Positions 22,348 to 25,491 of a stretch of DNA of 25,491 nt are shown here, piece by piece. Numbering within the stretch: position 1 is the first letter of the stretch; every line of letters begins with the position of its first letter. This stretch comes from Candidatus Moranbacteria bacterium GW2011_GWE1_49_15 (GTDB taxonomy: Bacteria > Patescibacteriota > Minisyncoccia > Moranbacterales > GWC2-37-73): positions 1-25,491 of the forward strand of contig LCPX01000015.1 in NCBI GenBank assembly GCA_001003855.1. The letters run 5' to 3'. Both the position numbers and the translations under genes were made by a program. Under the pieces are notes generated by a model that saw only the letters and a program-made list of their open reading frames with translations, was not told the DNA's origin and did not search any database.

Positions 22348-23620
22348 CATCGGCGCCCCGATCAACACGGGATCTTTGCCTCAGAGCAAAGCGGGTATTT
22401 TAAATTTGGGTTCGACAACGGTCAATCATAATCCTGCAGGGGGAACATGGAATTACAGCTTTTTGCTGAATGCTTCCGATATGTCAAGCATAGGCTTCCA
22501 TGACGCCGGGCACAGCGTGGGCAGCATAAAATTCCAAGGAAACGTCTTTACGATCGGCGGGAATGACGGTTGGGGGGATGCCAATGTGAGTATGCCTGGC
22601 AATGTAGGAATAGGGACTTCGAGTCCTACGTCAAAACTTACCGTCAACGGTGCGCTTAATGATACTGTCATGAATGTGTCAAGCGGAAAAGTGAAGATAG
22701 GTGATACCAACACTGGCGGTGTGTGGCAGAATAACCATGGTCTAATGATCATAGGTAGGGATGATGTAAATTCCCTAACACAGATGAGAATCGGTGGAAT
22801 CAAGCCCATCTATATGATAGCCAATACGAATCCCTTCGTAGGTTTCAATGCTTACTATGACTTGATGTACGGTTGGACGATCGGGAAAGGGAGCGTGAGC
22901 AAATATGGAGGAGCTTTCGGTCTGAATCCTGATTCTGGGCAATTTACACTAGGTATGTCCCAGGCTCCTGGGAATGAATATACCGCCTCAGCCATACCGA
23001 CCAAATTCATTTTCAACAGGGACGGAAATGGACAAGCCGATACGGCCTGGACGACTTTTTCCCCGTATCTTTCCTACAACTACACCGAAGCGGGAAAAAC
23101 CAAGAAAGATTATCAGTTGGGCGAGGTGGTGAATCTCAAAAACAACGAGCATTGGGCAGTGGAGAAATCCTCAAGCGCCAAGAACCTTTATGGCGTGGTA
23201 GTCAGGCCTGAAGGATTCGTTTCAATCCCGAAAGAGCTCAAAAAGAAGACTTGGGGTGAAAACGGACAGCAGATGGAGGATATGGACAATGTCGTTCCGG
23301 TCGCGCATCTCGGAGAGGCTTCGACCAGAATCATATTGGAACCAGGACAGACGATCAATCCGAGCGATTATATCACTTCTTCTGAATCAGCCGGATTTGG
23401 AAAGAAGGCTTCGAGAAACGGCCAGACTCTCGGAAAGGCGCTTGAGTTTTTCGATCCTTCCCAACGAAGCTGTCAAGAAGTTTCCTCTATTGAAAGCATA
23501 AATTGGCCGGAGGATGACGGTTCGAATTCCGAAAAGCCTTGTTTTGTCCTTCCGGACGGCAAACATGTGGGAAAAGTTATGATTTTCGTGGATGTGAAGT
23601 GGCAGGGAGGCTTGGAGTAA
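22226..23620 (+). CDS. Exported fibre-like surface protein
   Basis: The product has 464 residues. It begins with a signal peptide or anchor (MKHLKKFSYWAGVSAVGIVL...RAW), then a Pro/Gly stretch (VAPPGGNIGAPINTG). The middle has NVGIGTSSPTSKLTVNG, a motif common in tail-fibre and trimeric adhesin-like beta-rich proteins, and repeated short Gly/Asn-rich strands. The last 170 residues look like an independent domain (YQLGEVVNLKNNEHW, NLYGVVVRPEGFVS, GQTINPSDYITSS, GQTLGKALEFF, VGKVMIFVDVKW), similar in outline to the C-terminal chaperone/peptidase domains of phage tailspikes and surface fibres. That likeness is a pattern judgement. It is the last gene of the surface group and is followed by a clear terminator. 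Confidence 0.78.
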   Translation: MKHLKKFSYWAGVSAVGIVLGISLQFTRAWVEPTVAPPGGNIGAPINTGSLPQSKAGILNLGSTTVNHNPAGGTWNYSFLLNASDMSSIGFHDAGHSVGSIKFQGNVFTIGGNDGWGDANVSMPGNVGIGTSSPTSKLTVNGALNDTVMNVSSGKVKIGDTNTGGVWQNNHGLMIIGRDDVNSLTQMRIGGIKPIYMIANTNPFVGFNAYYDLMYGWTIGKGSVSKYGGAFGLNPDSGQFTLGMSQAPGNEYTASAIPTKFIFNRDGNGQADTAWTTFSPYLSYNYTEAGKTKKDYQLGEVVNLKNNEHWAVEKSSSAKNLYGVVVRPEGFVSIPKELKKKTWGENGQQMEDMDNVVPVAHLGEASTRIILEPGQTINPSDYITSSESAGFGKKASRNGQTLGKALEFFDPSQRSCQEVSSIESINWPEDDGSNSEKPCFVLPDGKHVGKVMIFVDVKWQGGLE

Positions 23621-23644
23621 TAATATAGGTTTGATATTTTCTTT

Positions 23645-23676
23645 AAAACCGCCCTGTTTATATGGGCGGTTTTATT
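23645..23676 (+). terminator. Terminator of the surface-protein group
   Basis: accgccc (23648-23654) pairs with gggcggt (23664-23670); flanking A and T runs extend the stem, and TTTATTT follows. Confidence 0.85.
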
Positions 23677-23705
23677 TGCCAAAAATGGCTTGATATAGGT
23701 ATAAT
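23676..23705 (+). promoter_or_regulatory. Promoter of argS
   Basis: TTGCCA (23676-23681), an 18-base spacer and a perfect TATAAT (23700-23705) lie 60 bases before argS. Confidence 0.65.
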
Positions 23706-23725
23706 CTAAATACAGGATTATTTAT

Positions 23726-23751
23726 CCGTTAACCCGTTCACGGGTTAACGG
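23726..23751 (+). repeat. Perfect 11-bp inverted repeat in the argS leader
   Basis: ccgttaacccg (23726-23736) and cgggttaacgg (23741-23751) pair perfectly around ttca. No T run follows, so it is not a terminator. It ends 14 bases before the start codon, close enough to affect ribosome entry. Confidence 0.75.
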
Positions 23752-23765
23752 GCTGGAAATACAAA

Positions 23766-25491
23766 ATGAAAGATGATTTAATAAAAATTATAGAAAAGGC
23801 GGTTCTGGAGGCTTTCGGCTCGGATTTTGCCATGCCTGAAATCGTCGTGGATTATCCCAAGAACGAGGCGTTCGGGGATTATACGACGAACGTGGCGATG
23901 ATGCTTTCCAAAGAGCTCAAGAAGAGCCCGATGGAGATTGCCGAAAAATTGTCATCGGTCATCGGTCAGCAGTCATCAATAAAAAACATATTCGGGAAAA
24001 TCGAAACGGTCGCGCCGGGATATATCAATTTTTTTCTTTCGGAAAAATATCTGCGAAATGTAGTGAAAGATATTTCCAAAAAGGGAACATCTTTCGGGCA
24101 AGCGGAAAAGAAAGAAAAAAAAGTGATGGTGGAATATTCCCAGCCGAATACCCACAAGGAATTCCATATCGGGCACCTTAGGAACGTTTTTATCGGAAGC
24201 TCATTGGTGAATATCCTTAGAAAATCCGGATATGAGACGATCGCCGCGAATTATATCGGGGACACCGGAACGCATATCGCCAAATGTCTTTGGGGGATTT
24301 CGAAGTTCCATGCTAATGAGAATTTGGATCAGCTGGAAGACAAGGCCCAGTTTTTGGGCAAGGTTTATTCCGAGGCTGTGAAGGCTATCGGCGAAAAGCC
24401 TGAGTTCGAGGAAGAATTCAAGGCTTTGCAGAAAAAATTCGAGCAAGGCGACGCTGGATTGGTCGCTCTTTGGGAAAAGACCAAGCAGTGGTCGCTGGAT
24501 GAGTTTTATGGGATTTATGACGAACTAGGCGTGAAGTTCGACGTTTATTTTTGGGAGAGCGAAGAGGAAAAAGCGGGAATGGAAATGCTGCCGAAACTTT
24601 TGGAGACGGATTTCATCAAGGAAAGCCAAGGGGCGACGATCGCCGATCTGGAAAAATACGGACTGGGGATTTTGGTGCTGGTCATAAAAGACGGAAGCGC
24701 GCTGTATGGGATGAAGGATATTCCGTTGGCCATCAGGAAATTCAAAGAATACGGAATCGATAAGAGCATCGTCGTTGTCGACATCCGCCAGGGCTTGTAT
24801 TTCAAGCAGATTTTCAAGATTCTGGAACTCATGGGATTCGAAAAGGACATGGAGCATGTCGGGTATGAATTCGTTTCACTTAAAGGAAGTGAGACCATGT
24901 CTTCAAGGAAAGGTAATATCATCCCAGCCAGATTTTTGATAGACAAGATGGTTGAAAAAGTTCAGGAGAAATTTCCTCAGACCAAGATTGCCAAAGAAAT
25001 CGGATTGGGCGCCGTGAAGTTTTATATGCTCAAATATTCCGGGCAAAGTAAGATAGAATTCGATATGGACGAGGCTCTTAGGCTGGAGGGCGCGACCGGA
25101 CCATACGTCCAGTATGCACATGCGAGGATATGCTCTATCCTCGAAAAAGCCCAAGGTGCCGGCTTTCAGATGACAAAAACGGAGTTCGACTCCGATTCGG
25201 AGTCGAACTCCGTGGGCTTGCTGACGCATGAGAAGGAACTGGCTCTCATGAGGGAATTGGACAAGTTTCCCGCAATGATCGAAGAGGTCGCGATAACGAA
25301 CGACATAAACAAGGTAACTCATTACTCGTTGTCCTTGGCGGACAAATTCCATTCTTTCTATAACGACTGCAAGGTTATCGACCAGGAGAACTCTGAAATG
25401 ACCAAGGCTAGGCTCGCTTTGGTCGGCGCGGTGAAGACCGTGCTTGCCGAAACGCTTAGTCTTATCGGGGTGTCGGCTCCGGAGCGCATGT
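23766..25491 (+). CDS. argS: Arginyl-tRNA synthetase, cut by the window edge at its stop
   Basis: ArgRS charges tRNA-Arg with arginine. The frame opens at ATG 23766 and runs to the right edge (575 codons plus one base). Seen are the N-terminal additional domain (about 1-105), the class I HIGH motif within EFHIGHLRN, YIGDTGTH, the KMSKS equivalent as MSSRKGN, the DALR-type anticodon domain beginning EALRLEGATGPYVQYAHAR, and a C-terminal GVSAPERM, which is where ArgRS proteins usually end. The stop codon is therefore expected to start at the last base. Residues 472-483 (TEFDSDSESNSV) are encoded by a 35-base palindrome (25179-25213) within a loop of the anticodon-binding domain, where relatives have a variable linker. 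Confidence 0.96.
   Translation, partial: MKDDLIKIIEKAVLEAFGSDFAMPEIVVDYPKNEAFGDYTTNVAMMLSKELKKSPMEIAEKLSSVIGQQSSIKNIFGKIETVAPGYINFFLSEKYLRNVVKDISKKGTSFGQAEKKEKKVMVEYSQPNTHKEFHIGHLRNVFIGSSLVNILRKSGYETIAANYIGDTGTHIAKCLWGISKFHANENLDQLEDKAQFLGKVYSEAVKAIGEKPEFEEEFKALQKKFEQGDAGLVALWEKTKQWSLDEFYGIYDELGVKFDVYFWESEEEKAGMEMLPKLLETDFIKESQGATIADLEKYGLGILVLVIKDGSALYGMKDIPLAIRKFKEYGIDKSIVVVDIRQGLYFKQIFKILELMGFEKDMEHVGYEFVSLKGSETMSSRKGNIIPARFLIDKMVEKVQEKFPQTKIAKEIGLGAVKFYMLKYSGQSKIEFDMDEALRLEGATGPYVQYAHARICSILEKAQGAGFQMTKTEFDSDSESNSVGLLTHEKELALMRELDKFPAMIEEVAITNDINKVTHYSLSLADKFHSFYNDCKVIDQENSEMTKARLALVGAVKTVLAETLSLIGVSAPERM
25179..25213 (+). repeat. Perfect 35-base palindrome inside the argS reading frame
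   Basis: acggagttcgactccga (25179-25195) and tcggagtcgaactccgt (25197-25213) are exact reverse complements around one T. It keeps the frame and encodes a Ser/Asp/Glu-rich loop. Such an element in a coding gene looks like an inserted palindromic repeat. Confidence 0.85.

Overview
The window suggests a Candidate Phyla Radiation (Patescibacteria, Parcubacteria-like) bacterium. This is inferred from the tight, one-directional gene layout, the scarcity of Shine-Dalgarno sequences (starts usually follow A-rich spacers), the small wall-associated proteins with 'GWI-S/F' modules and a C-terminal WREVAP, and the many short perfect palindromes between genes. All genes that I can support lie on the + strand. 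No tRNA, rRNA, IS element, integrase or CRISPR array was seen.

Layout. (1) 1-7679 is a nucleotide excision repair block: the end of a coiled-coil protein, uvrB, a secreted protein of unknown function behind a structured leader, a candidate free-standing structured RNA with its own promoter and terminator (about 3132-3327), uvrA, and uvrC. uvrC is split by a frame change at about 6940-6963 and has no C-terminal HhH domain. (2) 7731-16479 is a copper and thiol-redox cassette: a Met/His/Cys-bearing secreted protein, an HMA-TauE/DsbD-like-double-cupredoxin fusion, a CopZ-like chaperone, a CopA P-type ATPase with an extra inserted domain, a tiny membrane protein readable only through an A_AAA_AAG -1 frameshift, a CcdA-like membrane thiol transporter, a membrane-anchored peroxiredoxin/TlpA-like protein, a membrane-anchored DsbA/GILT-like protein with a CPYG site, and a CuA-like cupredoxin. 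(3) 16532-20298 holds a second full-length uvrA, preceded by a perfect three-way-junction palindrome, and rsmI. (4) 20432-23620 is a surface-protein group. (5) 23676-25491 is argS, cut by the window edge just after its last likely sense codon and carrying a 35-base palindrome inside the reading frame.

How the genes may work together. The cassette could take Cu(I) from the cytoplasm (CopZ-like, CopA) to the outside, where Cys/Met cupredoxin domains and the CuA-like protein receive it. The CcdA/redoxin/DsbA-like set would keep their cysteines in the needed redox state. Its place between excision repair genes suggests, but does not show, a joint response to copper or oxidative damage. The observations I consider freshest are the frameshifted mini-protein, the unassigned RNA upstream of uvrA, the three-way-junction element and the palindrome within argS.
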